A stretch of 64,000 nucleotides of DNA from Pseudomonadota bacterium. Its GTDB lineage: Bacteria > Myxococcota_A > Polyangia > Polyangiales > Polyangiaceae. A model generated the notes under the pieces. It did no database searches. It saw only the letters and a list, made by a program, of their open reading frames with translations, and had not been told where the DNA came from. The position numbers and the translations under genes are program-made. The number at the start of each line of letters is the position of its first letter. The stretch's first letter is position 1. Location of the stretch: positions 62,001-126,000 of the forward strand of contig JAFAER010000218.1 in the NCBI GenBank assembly GCA_023423895.1. Direction: 5' to 3'. Shown here piece by piece: positions 17,416 through 25,178 of the stretch.

Positions 17416-18852
17416 ATGAGCGGGGTGCGCGCCGGCGATATCATCGCCGGTAAATTCCAGGTCGAGCGCGTCCTCGGAGAAGGGGGGATGGGCTACGTCG
17501 TGGCCGCCCGCCACCTGCAGCTCGGTCAGACCGTCGCGCTGAAGTTCATGCGCGAAGAAGTGCTGACGAACGAATACAAGAGTCGTTTCCTTCGCGAGGC
17601 GCGCAACACCGTCCGCCTCAAGAGCAAGCACGTCTCGCGCGTGCTCGACGTCGGCGCGCTCGAGGGCGGCTCTCCGTACATGGTCATGGAGTACCTCGAG
17701 GGGATCGACCTCTCGGAGATGCTTCAGAAGCGCGGTCGACTCCCGGTCGCCGAGGCGTGCGACTACATCATCCAGGCATGCGAGGCGATCGCCGAGGCGC
17801 ATGGGCACGGGATCGTTCACCGGGATCTGAAGCCCGCGAATCTGTTCCTCACGCGTGGCTCGGGCGGCGAGCCGGTCGTGAAGGTGCTCGACTTCGGCGT
17901 TTCGAAGGTCCTCGACCTCGATCTCGATGACGACTCCGGCGGACGAAGCCATCTCGACAGCGTCGTGACGAAGGCGACGGATCTCCTCGGCTCGCCGAGC
18001 TACATGGCGCCCGAGCAGGTCATCTCCGCGCGTGATGCCGACGCGCGAAGCGACGTCTGGTCGCTCGGCATCATGCTCTTTCGCCTCGTCAGCGGAAAAG
18101 CGCCCTTCACGGGCAACTCCCTCGGCGATCTGATCCAGAACATCATCCACGGGCCGATGCCGAACCTCCGGCAGGTTCGGCCCGACATCCCCGCGGGGCT
18201 CGAGGACGTGATCGGCCGATGCCTCGAGCGCGATCGTGATCGCCGTCCCGACGTGGTCGAGCTCGCGCGCATGCTCGCGCCCTACGCCGGGCCAAACGCG
18301 GCGCCCTCGCTGGAGCGGATCGCGATCCTCGGACCGGCGCTGATACAGGCGCCGCCGCAGCATCATCCGAGCGCGCCCTCGTACGGCAGCGTGAACAGGA
18401 GCTGGACGAGGCCGCCCGCCCCGAGCCAGACGCAACCCAAGAAGAAGGACATGTCCACCGCGAGCTTCCTCGGCTGGGCGGTCCTGTTCGCCGCTGTCGT
18501 GGGGAGCATCGTCGTCATCGGCGCGAAGGTGTTCGCCGCGCGTCTGCCGTCGCTCAGCCGACCGTCGACGCCGGCCTCGTCCACGCCCGCTTTCACACCC
18601 GCTTCCGCCCCGATGCCGACGGAGCCCTTGCCGCCGTCGCTCCCGCTCGGGACGACGGAACCTGCGCCGACGGCGAGCCCTGGCACGAAGACCACTGGCT
18701 TGCCGAGTGCGCGAGGTGTACCTGAAGCCGTACCTCACCCGGCCGCGAGCAGCGGTCATGGCAAGCCGCGCGGACCTGCGACGGCACCGTCGAGGCCCGT
18801 TCCGACCGCGCCGGCGGACCCATCCGACGACATCCCTTCTTCTCGCGAGTGA
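17416..18852 (+). CDS. Hanks-type serine/threonine protein kinase with single TM
   Basis: A 478-residue active-looking kinase. Glycine loop GEGGMGYV (21-28), VALK with K43, YLEG hinge, catalytic HRDLKPAN, metal-binding DFGVSK, APE (YMAPEQ), and DVWSLGIML. All catalytic residues are present. After the kinase domain (~residue 290) come a Pro/Gln-rich linker, a TM helix (~355-375: LGWAVLFAAVVGSIVVIGA) and a Pro/Thr/Ala-rich exported tail. This is the classic myxobacterial membrane Ser/Thr kinase architecture. The methyltransferase-like gene begins 3 bases after its stop, implying an operon. Confidence 0.92.
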   Translation: MSGVRAGDIIAGKFQVERVLGEGGMGYVVAARHLQLGQTVALKFMREEVLTNEYKSRFLREARNTVRLKSKHVSRVLDVGALEGGSPYMVMEYLEGIDLSEMLQKRGRLPVAEACDYIIQACEAIAEAHGHGIVHRDLKPANLFLTRGSGGEPVVKVLDFGVSKVLDLDLDDDSGGRSHLDSVVTKATDLLGSPSYMAPEQVISARDADARSDVWSLGIMLFRLVSGKAPFTGNSLGDLIQNIIHGPMPNLRQVRPDIPAGLEDVIGRCLERDRDRRPDVVELARMLAPYAGPNAAPSLERIAILGPALIQAPPQHHPSAPSYGSVNRSWTRPPAPSQTQPKKKDMSTASFLGWAVLFAAVVGSIVVIGAKVFAARLPSLSRPSTPASSTPAFTPASAPMPTEPLPPSLPLGTTEPAPTASPGTKTTGLPSARGVPEAVPHPAASSGHGKPRGPATAPSRPVPTAPADPSDDIPSSRE

Positions 18853-18855
18853 TCC

Positions 18856-19515
18856 GTGCCGATTGAGATCGTCCGAACGATCGTCGAAGACGACAAGTCG
18901 CTCCTCCTGCGCCGCGACGGCGCCAAGCTCGAGCTCGTCCTCGGCAACGTGGTCCTCCTCTCGAGCGCTGCCCTGGAGACGGAGCTCGAGCTCGGACGGC
19001 TCGCGCGCGAGGCGATCGAGCGTTCGGTGGGACCCGCGCGCGTGCTCGTCGGCGGTCTCGGTTTCGGCGCGACGCTGAGAGGTGCCCTCGAAGTGTCGCG
19101 GCCCGACACGAAGGTCGTCGTCGTCGAGAAGCTCCGCACCGTCGTCGAGATCGCGCGCGCCGAGGCCTCCTCGCTCGTCGGCGGTGCGCTCGACGATCCG
19201 CGGGTCGAGCTCCATGAAGGCGATGTTGCCGACGTGATCGGCGAGGCCGCACCGGGGACGTACGCGGCGATCCTGCTCGACGTCGACAACGGACCCGAGT
19301 GGGCGAGCTTCCGCACGAATGCACGGCTCTACGCCGATGCGGCGCTCGTGCGGGCTCGGAACGCGCTCGCTTCCGGAGGGATCTTCGCCGTGTGGAGCGG
19401 CTACCCGGCCGACCCGTTCGTCCGCAGCCTGCGCAAGGCTGGGTTCGTTCCTCGGATCGAGCCGCTCCGCGAGCGCGGCGTCGTCCGGGCGCGGGCGTAC
19501 ATCGGCTCGGCTTGA
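18856..19515 (+). CDS. Spermidine-synthase-like SAM-dependent methyltransferase fold protein
   Basis: A 219-residue protein with a class I Rossmann fold: VLVGGLGFG (SAM-binding loop), VVVEKL, DVADVIGEAAPGTYAAILLDVDN (the acidic DxDN segment typical of the spermidine-synthase family) and GGIFAVWSGY. Such proteins transfer aminopropyl or methyl groups; with no gatekeeping domain visible here, only the fold can be named. It starts at GTG 18856, 3 bases after the kinase stop, so it is probably co-transcribed. A GGCC-GAAAA-GGCC hairpin follows. Confidence 0.75.
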   Translation: MPIEIVRTIVEDDKSLLLRRDGAKLELVLGNVVLLSSAALETELELGRLAREAIERSVGPARVLVGGLGFGATLRGALEVSRPDTKVVVVEKLRTVVEIARAEASSLVGGALDDPRVELHEGDVADVIGEAAPGTYAAILLDVDNGPEWASFRTNARLYADAALVRARNALASGGIFAVWSGYPADPFVRSLRKAGFVPRIEPLRERGVVRARAYIGSA

Positions 19516-19523
19516 CGAGGGCC

Positions 19524-19586
19524 GGCCGAAAAGGCCACGAGATCGCGCCTATTTGCCGGGCGGCTTACTCAGCCGCAGCAATCTCG
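19524..19586 (+). other. Structured segment before the phosphate operon
   Basis: A GGCC-GAAAA-GGCC hairpin (19524-19536) is followed by an outer stem CGAGAT (19538-19543) / ATCTCG (19581-19586) enclosing a strong hairpin GCGGCT-TACTC-AGCCGC (19560-19576). It sits about 160 bases before the DUF47 start. It may be the terminator of the upstream gene or a leader element; no known riboswitch was recognised. Confidence 0.35.
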
Positions 19587-19746
19587 TCACACGGTCGTCG
19601 CACAACAAAAACCGAAATGGCTAGATTCGGCCGCGCGGAATGGAGCAAAAGGGAGCCGAGCTGAAGCAAAAGGGTTCCTACGGGCCCGCGGAGATCCACA
19701 TGGATCGTCGCCCCGATGGTTCCCACCACCCCGGAAGGAATGGCTG

Positions 19747-20415
19747 ATGGGGATCCAAGACGTCATCCGCTGGTTCTTGCCGCGCGAAGAGCACTTCTAC
19801 GACTTCCTCGAGAAGCAGGCGCTCGCGGCGCACGAAGGCGCGAAGGCGCTCGCGAAGTTCTCGACGAACGGCACGACCGCCGAGCAGGCTCGAGACGCCG
19901 TCCAGAAGATCGAGCATGAAGGTGATCGCATCGTCCACGAGATGGAAGAGGCGCTCGCCAAGACGTTCGTGACGCCAATCGATCGCGAAGATCTACAGAA
20001 GCTCTCCTCGGAGCTCGACGGTGTACTCGATCTGACGAACGGCGCGATTCGCGCCTGCGTCATGCTCGGTGTGGACAAGCCCACCGAGGCGATGGCGAAG
20101 CTGATCGCGATCATCGTGCGCTGTACCGAGAAGATCAACGAGGCGATCCCGAAGCTACGCAAGCACCAGTACACGGAGATCGTGTCGGTCGCGCGCGAGC
20201 TGCGGAAGATCGAGAAAGAGGCGGACGTCGTCTATCGCGAGGCCGTCTCGGAGCTGTTCCGGTCGGAGACGAAGGGCGGCCCGTTCCGCGAAGAGGCCGC
20301 CGATGCGCGCGTGCTCATTCGCGAGAAGACCGTCCTCGAAGATCTCGAAAACGCCATCGACCAGTGTGACTCGATCGCGGACACGCTGGCCAACCTGGCC
20401 GTGAAGCATGGTTAG
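19747..20415 (+). CDS. DUF47 (PhoU-like) phosphate transport regulator
   Basis: A 222-residue all-helical protein of the DUF47 family, the PhoU-like partner of Pit-type transporters. Motifs seen: DFLEKQALAAHEGAKAL, EHEGDRIVHEMEEALAKTFVTPIDREDL (the conserved E.EGD...L...F.TP.DR.D signature), LRKIEKEAD and DQCDSIADTL. Start ATG 19747 has GGAAGG eight bases upstream. Its last 8 bases overlap the PiT gene, so the two are translationally coupled. PhoU-like proteins are thought to gate or regulate phosphate uptake. Confidence 0.93.
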   Translation: MGIQDVIRWFLPREEHFYDFLEKQALAAHEGAKALAKFSTNGTTAEQARDAVQKIEHEGDRIVHEMEEALAKTFVTPIDREDLQKLSSELDGVLDLTNGAIRACVMLGVDKPTEAMAKLIAIIVRCTEKINEAIPKLRKHQYTEIVSVARELRKIEKEADVVYREAVSELFRSETKGGPFREEAADARVLIREKTVLEDLENAIDQCDSIADTLANLAVKHG

Positions 20416-21436
20416 CCTGCTCGTCTGCGTCATCGTCTTCGCGATCATCTTCGACTACATCAACGGGTTCCACGACGCTGCCAACGCCATCGCCACGGTC
20501 GTCTCCACCGGCGTCCTGCCGATCCGAACGGCCGTCATCCTCGCGGGCCTCCTGAACTTCTTCGGTGCCGTCACGGGCACCGCCGTCGCGAAGACGATCG
20601 CGTCCGGCTTTGCAGACCCCGCCATCGTCACACAGACGGTCGTGCTCGCCGCCCTCATCGGCGCGTGCGCGTGGAACCTGATCACGTGGTGGTACGGGAT
20701 CCCTTCGAGCTCGTCGCACGCGTTGATCGGCGCCCTCGGAGGGGCCGTCGTCGCGAAGGCCGGGGTGGGGGCGTTCCGCTGGAGCGCGCTCTACCAGAAG
20801 GTGCTCGTTCCCCTGGTCGCGTCGCCGACGATCGGGTTCGTCTTCGCGTTCGTCCTCATGATCGGCCTCCTCTGGACCGTGCGGAGGATGCGCCCTGGCA
20901 CGGTCCATCGCGGGTCGCGGCGACTCCAGCTTCTCTCGGCGATGTCGATGGCCTTCGCGCACGGCTCGAACGACGCGCAGAAGTCGATGGGCATCATCAC
21001 CCTCGCCCTCGTCGCCTTCATGAAGGCCGGCCACCACGACGGAATGCCCGCGTGGTTCCTTCCGGGGCACGACAACAGCGTCCCGATGTGGGTCATCCTC
21101 GCGTGTGCGGCCGCAATCGGCCTGGGCACGATGGCGGGTGGGACGCGCATCATCAAGACGATGGGCACCAAGATCATCCGCATCTCGCCGCTGCAGGGCT
21201 TCGCCGCCGAGACAGCGGGCGCGCTGACGATCCTCGGCGCCAGCCACCTCGGTGTCCCCGTCTCGACGACCCACTGCATCAACGCATGCATCATGGGGGT
21301 CGGTGCGAGCAGGCGTGTCAGCGCCGTGCGCTGGGGAGTCGCCGGCAACATCCTCATGGCCTGGGTGCTCACGCTGCCGCTGAGCGGTCTGCTCTCGTGG
21401 ATGACGATGAAGCTGCTCGCCGTCGTCTTCCACTGA
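20408..21436 (+). CDS. Inorganic phosphate transporter, PiT family
   Basis: A 342-residue multi-pass symporter of the PiT family. The duplicated signature is plain: GFHDAANAIATVVSTGVL in the first half and AHGSNDAQKSMG in the second, with SSHALIGALGG and VSTTHC(I) repeats. About 10 TM helices. PiT proteins import metal-phosphate complexes with H+ or Na+. The ATG overlaps the DUF47 stop by 8 bases. With no downstream gene on the strand for 300 bp, this is a two-gene unit. Confidence 0.95.
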   Translation: MVSLLVCVIVFAIIFDYINGFHDAANAIATVVSTGVLPIRTAVILAGLLNFFGAVTGTAVAKTIASGFADPAIVTQTVVLAALIGACAWNLITWWYGIPSSSSHALIGALGGAVVAKAGVGAFRWSALYQKVLVPLVASPTIGFVFAFVLMIGLLWTVRRMRPGTVHRGSRRLQLLSAMSMAFAHGSNDAQKSMGIITLALVAFMKAGHHDGMPAWFLPGHDNSVPMWVILACAAAIGLGTMAGGTRIIKTMGTKIIRISPLQGFAAETAGALTILGASHLGVPVSTTHCINACIMGVGASRRVSAVRWGVAGNILMAWVLTLPLSGLLSWMTMKLLAVVFH

Positions 21437-21739
21437 ACGCCTGCCCGTTCCAGGCAGCGGCGTAGAGCCCACAAAAACGGACGAGCTGACGCGTGGACCG
21501 CGCCAGCTCGTCGCCATGACCGCGTCGTTCGTTTTCGGATCACGTCGTCGCGAGTGCTCCTTTCGCTGGGATGCCCCCTCTTCGGCCCCGGCGCGGAGTG
21601 GTTGCGTGTTTTCTTCACGGCCGTCGTTTTTTCGTCGCTGTCTCACGAAAGCACGCAACCGGAGTCGGTCTCGGCCGAGAGCTGTGAACACACACACACC
21701 AGCTCTGACCTCTGACCTCTGGACTTGGAGAGAGACGAC
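21437..21739 (+). other. Intergenic region with direct repeats
   Basis: No convincing gene. Short open frames here are Arg/Ser-rich and lack start-site support. A (CA)-rich tract (GAACACACACACACC near 21685) and a triple direct repeat of TCTGACC lie just before the SD of the DnaA-IV gene (GGAGAG at 21728). These may hold the promoter for that gene; no clear -35/-10 pair was seen. Confidence 0.4.
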
Positions 21740-22024
21740 GTGACCCCTCAGATGATCCTCGACGGCCTGTGTGAACGCGACCTCGTGGGACTGCTCGACG
21801 ACATATGTCGAACGCGCGGCGTCACGCGCGAAGAGGTCTGCGGACGCAAGAGGACGAAAAACGTGGCGCGGGCGCGCCAGGAGTTGTGGTCCCGGCTACG
21901 ACGCGACCCGGGCATGAGCTACGGCGAGATCGCGCGGCTGTTCGGGCGGAATCACACGACGGTCATGACGGGTGTTCGCGCGTTCTTGCGGGAGCGGGAG
22001 GGCGGCGCGGCGATCGCCGCGTGA
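21740..22024 (+). CDS. Free-standing DnaA domain IV (Bac_DnaA_C) DNA-binding protein
   Basis: A 94-residue protein consisting almost only of the C-terminal helix-turn-helix of the initiator DnaA. Recognisable parts: GVTREEVCGRKRTKNVARARQ, the helix that packs on DNA, and the DnaA signature IARLFGRNHTTVMTGVR (compare FGGRDHTTV in full DnaA). The ATPase and DnaB-binding domains are absent. Similar stand-alone DnaA-IV proteins occur in phages and some bacteria and could bind DnaA boxes to regulate replication or transcription (inference). The GTG start at 21740 with SD GGAGAG is preferred over an upstream TTG at 21725. Confidence 0.8.
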   Translation: MTPQMILDGLCERDLVGLLDDICRTRGVTREEVCGRKRTKNVARARQELWSRLRRDPGMSYGEIARLFGRNHTTVMTGVRAFLREREGGAAIAA

Positions 22025-22174
22025 GCGCCTTTGCGCGTGCGGGGAACCCCGGTGGCCCCCCGTGGAGCCGAAGACAGGGAGCGCGGCGCGCCTGCATTGC
22101 GATCCTGTCCGCGCGATCGTTCAGGCGTGCACGGCCGTAGTCGTGCGCGAGCGCGATCTCGCATACTTCGGCGC

Positions 22175-22189
22175 TGGCACGCTTCGCGC
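22175..22189 (+). promoter_or_regulatory. Possible sigma-54-type promoter
   Basis: TGGCACG-CTTC-GCGCT keeps the invariant GG at -24 and GC at -12 with the correct 10-base gap, and 5 of 6 bases of TGGCAC(G). The -12 block is GCGC rather than TTGC, so it is a weak match. The predicted start lies at about 22200, right at the base of the following hairpin. Confidence 0.35.
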
Positions 22190-22201
22190 TAAGTGGAGTG
22201 T

Positions 22202-22253
22202 GCGCTGCGGCGAGGCTTGTCCCCCCCCCGAGCCCGCCGCAGCGCTTTTTCTT
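22202..22253 (+). terminator. Intrinsic terminator
   Basis: An 11-bp GC stem, GCGCTGCGGCG (22202-22212) with CGCCGCAGCGC (22235-22245), is followed directly by TTTTTCTTT. The loop holds a run of nine C. This is a textbook rho-independent terminator for + strand transcription. It closes either the DnaA-IV transcript or a very short RNA starting near 22200. Confidence 0.75.
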
Positions 22254-22295
22254 TCCATCCTCGCGCGGGCGAGCTCGGGGTAGCTCGACGTCGCG

Positions 22296-23546
22296 TCAGG
22301 GCGAGGCGGGCGCTCCGGCGTCGGCCGAAGGTGGCGCGCCATCCACCGCCAGCTTGCCCGTCGATGTGTCGAGGGTGCCGACGCGCCAGATCTCGTCCGC
22401 GTCGCGGTGAGCGCGGTCACACGTCTCCGCCGTCCGCGCCCCGTCGTACCAGACGTGGACGCACGGCCCTGGCCCGTTCTCGATGCGTTCGTCGAGGTAC
22501 TGCACCGAGATCGGAAGCCGTCGGCTGCTCTCCGGAATGCGCATGTACGTATACGCTCCGCGGGTCTTCACATCGCAGAGGCCTGGGATCGGGATCTCCG
22601 CAGAGCAGCGCTGTCCCTTCGGTCCTTCCTCGGCGACGCGCAGGTTCACGCGGGGGAACGTGTCGGGCATGTCCGTGCGATCGAACCCCGCCCAGACGAG
22701 CTGGACGAGGACGTCCTTCGTCTTCGGCGGCTTCACGTCGATCGTCGCCGTCGCCTTTCCGCGGCGGCCTGCTTCGTCGACGGCCTCGGCCGCCAGGCTG
22801 TAGGTGCCGTACACGTCGACTTCGAGCTCTGCCCGCTCAGCGCTCTTCTTGAACGCGAGCTTGGACGTCGAGCCGGCGGGCAGCTCTGCCATCGACAGCA
22901 GCCTGTCCACGAGCTCGAACCTCCCGCGCGCCGTTGCGGTCATCATGCACTCGACCGCATCCCCGGGCTGCGCCTCGATCTTCGAAGCCCACGATTCTTG
23001 GCTCTTCAGTCGGCATTCCGCGGCGGCGACCGGCGGCTCTCCGCACGATTCGCCGGGCTCCTCTTCGATGAACACCTTCACCGGCTTGTCGGCGCGCGCG
23101 GCGACGACGGCATCGAACGCGCGTTCGGTGGCCTTGTGCACGCAGTGCTCGCCCTTCTTCGTCTCACGAACCCAGACGTAGAGGAACGTCCCGGTCTCGA
23201 GCACCCGCTGGACCTTGATCCGCGTGACGTCGCGGCTTTCGCTGACGGCGAGGAAGACCATCTGCCTGCTCGTGTCGAGCGTGGTCGGCATTGCGGGCGT
23301 GTGCTCCGAAGGCCAGGCGCGCTCCCAGTCCTCCTGTCCGCGGATCGCGTAGAAGCCCGGGCGGGCGCCGGCGTAGGCCTCCTGCGGTCCGCGCTTCAGC
23401 TTCACGGGATCGCCATTGATTTCCTCGACCTTGTCTCCCGGGGTCGTCCGGACCACGGTGATCGCGGGAGTCGTCGTGCATGCAGCAGCAAGGGTCAGAA
23501 GGAGCACTTGCATCGTGCGCCCCAAGGATCGGGAGAAGTCGTGCAT
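22296..23546 (-). CDS. Hypothetical lipoprotein
   Basis: A 416-residue exported protein. The signal peptide ends at LTLAAAC; a domain with YAIRGQEDWERAWPSEH and SRQMVFLAVSESR follows (a strand-rich fold seen in several myxobacterial lipoproteins). Then come a Cys-containing middle part, a TYSLAAEAVDEAGRRGKATATI strand pair resembling an Ig-like or PKD-type domain, and an Asp/Pro-rich tail. No named family. The start at 23546 or an internal ATG at 23513 both give a usable signal sequence. Confidence 0.7.
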   Translation of the reverse strand: MHDFSRSLGRTMQVLLLTLAAACTTTPAITVVRTTPGDKVEEINGDPVKLKRGPQEAYAGARPGFYAIRGQEDWERAWPSEHTPAMPTTLDTSRQMVFLAVSESRDVTRIKVQRVLETGTFLYVWVRETKKGEHCVHKATERAFDAVVAARADKPVKVFIEEEPGESCGEPPVAAAECRLKSQESWASKIEAQPGDAVECMMTATARGRFELVDRLLSMAELPAGSTSKLAFKKSAERAELEVDVYGTYSLAAEAVDEAGRRGKATATIDVKPPKTKDVLVQLVWAGFDRTDMPDTFPRVNLRVAEEGPKGQRCSAEIPIPGLCDVKTRGAYTYMRIPESSRRLPISVQYLDERIENGPGPCVHVWYDGARTAETCDRAHRDADEIWRVGTLDTSTGKLAVDGAPPSADAGAPASP

Positions 23547-23619
23547 TCCGGCGCGCGATCATAGGCCAAGCGGCCGATCTTTGGAGCGAAACCAGCCTCG
23601 GCTGCGCTAGGGTTGCGCC

Positions 23620-23823
23620 GTGCTGACCGACCGAATGACGACGCGACTCCTCGGGGCGATCGTCCTCTTGATGACGCTCGCCATCGACCTCGGCATGGCC
23701 TTCTTCACGAAGCCTGAGATCCGTCAGCGACCGTCGTTCCCGCTGTTCGTGCTGGTGATGTCGCTGCCGCTCTTCGCGCTCGCCGCCTGGTTCTTCCGGC
23801 GCGCTGCGAAGATGAAGGAGTAA
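23620..23823 (+). CDS. Small two-TM membrane protein
   Basis: Sixty-seven residues with two hydrophobic helices (residues ~9-28 and ~43-60) and a basic C-terminus (RRAAKMKE). The GTG start at 23620 is supported by AGGG seven bases upstream; an ATG at 23635 would drop five residues. No family recognised. It is divergent from the lipoprotein gene at 22296-23546. Confidence 0.55.
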   Translation: MLTDRMTTRLLGAIVLLMTLAIDLGMAFFTKPEIRQRPSFPLFVLVMSLPLFALAAWFFRRAAKMKE

Positions 23824-23870
23824 CGGGACGGCCCGCATCGCTGCGTTCGACGCGAGCGTAGCTGCGGCAG

Positions 23871-25178
23871 TCACTCGTGCGATGTGCGAGAGGATTCCTT
23901 CGACGGAGGCGGGGCGCTCGCATCATTCGCTGCGGGCGCGGGGGCTACGGTCTGCGGGACGAAGGGCTGCGAACCGACGGAGCGAAGCTTCATCACGACG
24001 AGGCCGGCGGCGAGCAGCGCACCGAGCCCGACGACGATCCACGCCGTGACCCCCGCACGATCGCGGCGAGGCAGGTCCGGTGGTCGTGGTGTGAATGCGC
24101 TGATCTTCGCAGACTCGCCGAGGCGAGCGTCCTCGGCCGGCGCAACGATGGAAGGCGCGGTCTCGCGAGCTGCCCAGATCGACGGCATGGGCGCTCCGCT
24201 CGGCAGGGGGCTGCTCGGCTCTTCGCGCTCTTCGCGCTCTTCGCGCTCTTCGCGCTCGTCACGGGCACGGACGCTCGGAACTGCAGGGGTCAGCTCCGGC
24301 ACGGCGGCGAGCAGGGCGTCCCAGAGCTCGCGCGCGTTCTGCCAGCGACGTTTCGGGTCGACGGCCAAGGCTCGCGCGAGCACGGCTTCGACGGCATCGG
24401 ACACGTGGACGCCCCGAGCACGCAACGTCGGGCGCTTCGAGAGGTCGCTCGCGGCGAGATAGAGCTCGACGGCATCGCGTCCAATGAGCGCGCGCTTGCC
24501 GGACACGAGCTCCACCAGGCTGAGCGCGAGGCCGTAGACGTCGGAGGCGGGACCGATCGCACCGTACGATCGCTTGAAGTGTTCGGGGGCGCCGTACTCC
24601 GGGGCAAAGGCGTCGTCCGATGAGCCGATACGCGACGCGAGGACGAACTGCGTCACCTTCATTCGTGTTCGGCCGTCGCCGGTGGCGAGCCACAGCTTGC
24701 CCGGCCGCACGTCGCGGTGCGCGATGCCGAGCGCGTGAGCGGCGGCCAGGCCGCGTGCTGCAGGCTCGAGGATGGTCAGCGCTTCCGTGATCGAGAGGAC
24801 CGTCCCGCCACGTTCGGCGATGAGCTGCTCGAGCGACTTGCCTTCGAGCCACTCGAAGACGCAGAACGGCAGACGCACAAGTCTCGCCGGCTCGGCGATG
24901 CCATAGGCGAGGAGCTGCTCGACGTCACCGCCGCCCTCGGTTGCGCGTGCGAGGAGCTTCGCCTCGTGGAGAAACACGTCGAGCGCTTGCTCGTATTCGA
25001 GTCCGCCGAGGCCGTCCGGGATCCCGGGGCAGCGGACGGCGACCGGAGCTCCTGAAACGATCTCTTGGCCGCGAAAGACCCAGCCGCCTCGTTCTCCTGG
25101 TCCGACGAGCGTGTCGATCCGGAAGCGGCGGTCGAGGACGGTGCCGACGAGCTCCGTCGCATCGAGCTCCGTCGTCAC
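23871..25178 (-). CDS. Ser/Thr pseudokinase with TM, coupled to MscS gene
   Basis: A 435-residue kinase-fold protein with a degraded active site. VAVR replaces VAIK (Arg at residue 49), HRDVRPGK replaces HRDLKPEN (the metal-binding Asn is lost), and the DFG position reads TQFV. The glutamate helix (HEAKLLAR), the HRD Asp (D156) and APE (197-199) are kept. ATP transfer is unlikely; a binding or scaffold role is inferred. A 9-bp tandem repeat encodes REEREEREE after the kinase domain, and a TM helix (~370-390) and Pro/Ala tail follow. The GTG start overlaps the MscS stop in GTGA. Confidence 0.85.
   Translation of the reverse strand: MTTELDATELVGTVLDRRFRIDTLVGPGERGGWVFRGQEIVSGAPVAVRCPGIPDGLGGLEYEQALDVFLHEAKLLARATEGGGDVEQLLAYGIAEPARLVRLPFCVFEWLEGKSLEQLIAERGGTVLSITEALTILEPAARGLAAAHALGIAHRDVRPGKLWLATGDGRTRMKVTQFVLASRIGSSDDAFAPEYGAPEHFKRSYGAIGPASDVYGLALSLVELVSGKRALIGRDAVELYLAASDLSKRPTLRARGVHVSDAVEAVLARALAVDPKRRWQNARELWDALLAAVPELTPAVPSVRARDEREEREEREEREEPSSPLPSGAPMPSIWAARETAPSIVAPAEDARLGESAKISAFTPRPPDLPRRDRAGVTAWIVVGLGALLAAGLVVMKLRSVGSQPFVPQTVAPAPAANDASAPPPSKESSRTSHE

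Noticed and set aside
16093..19215. 1040-aa extension of the minus-strand gene at 16093
   Set aside because: Only the last 371 residues look like a protein with a signal peptide; the rest is antisense to the kinase and methyltransferase genes.
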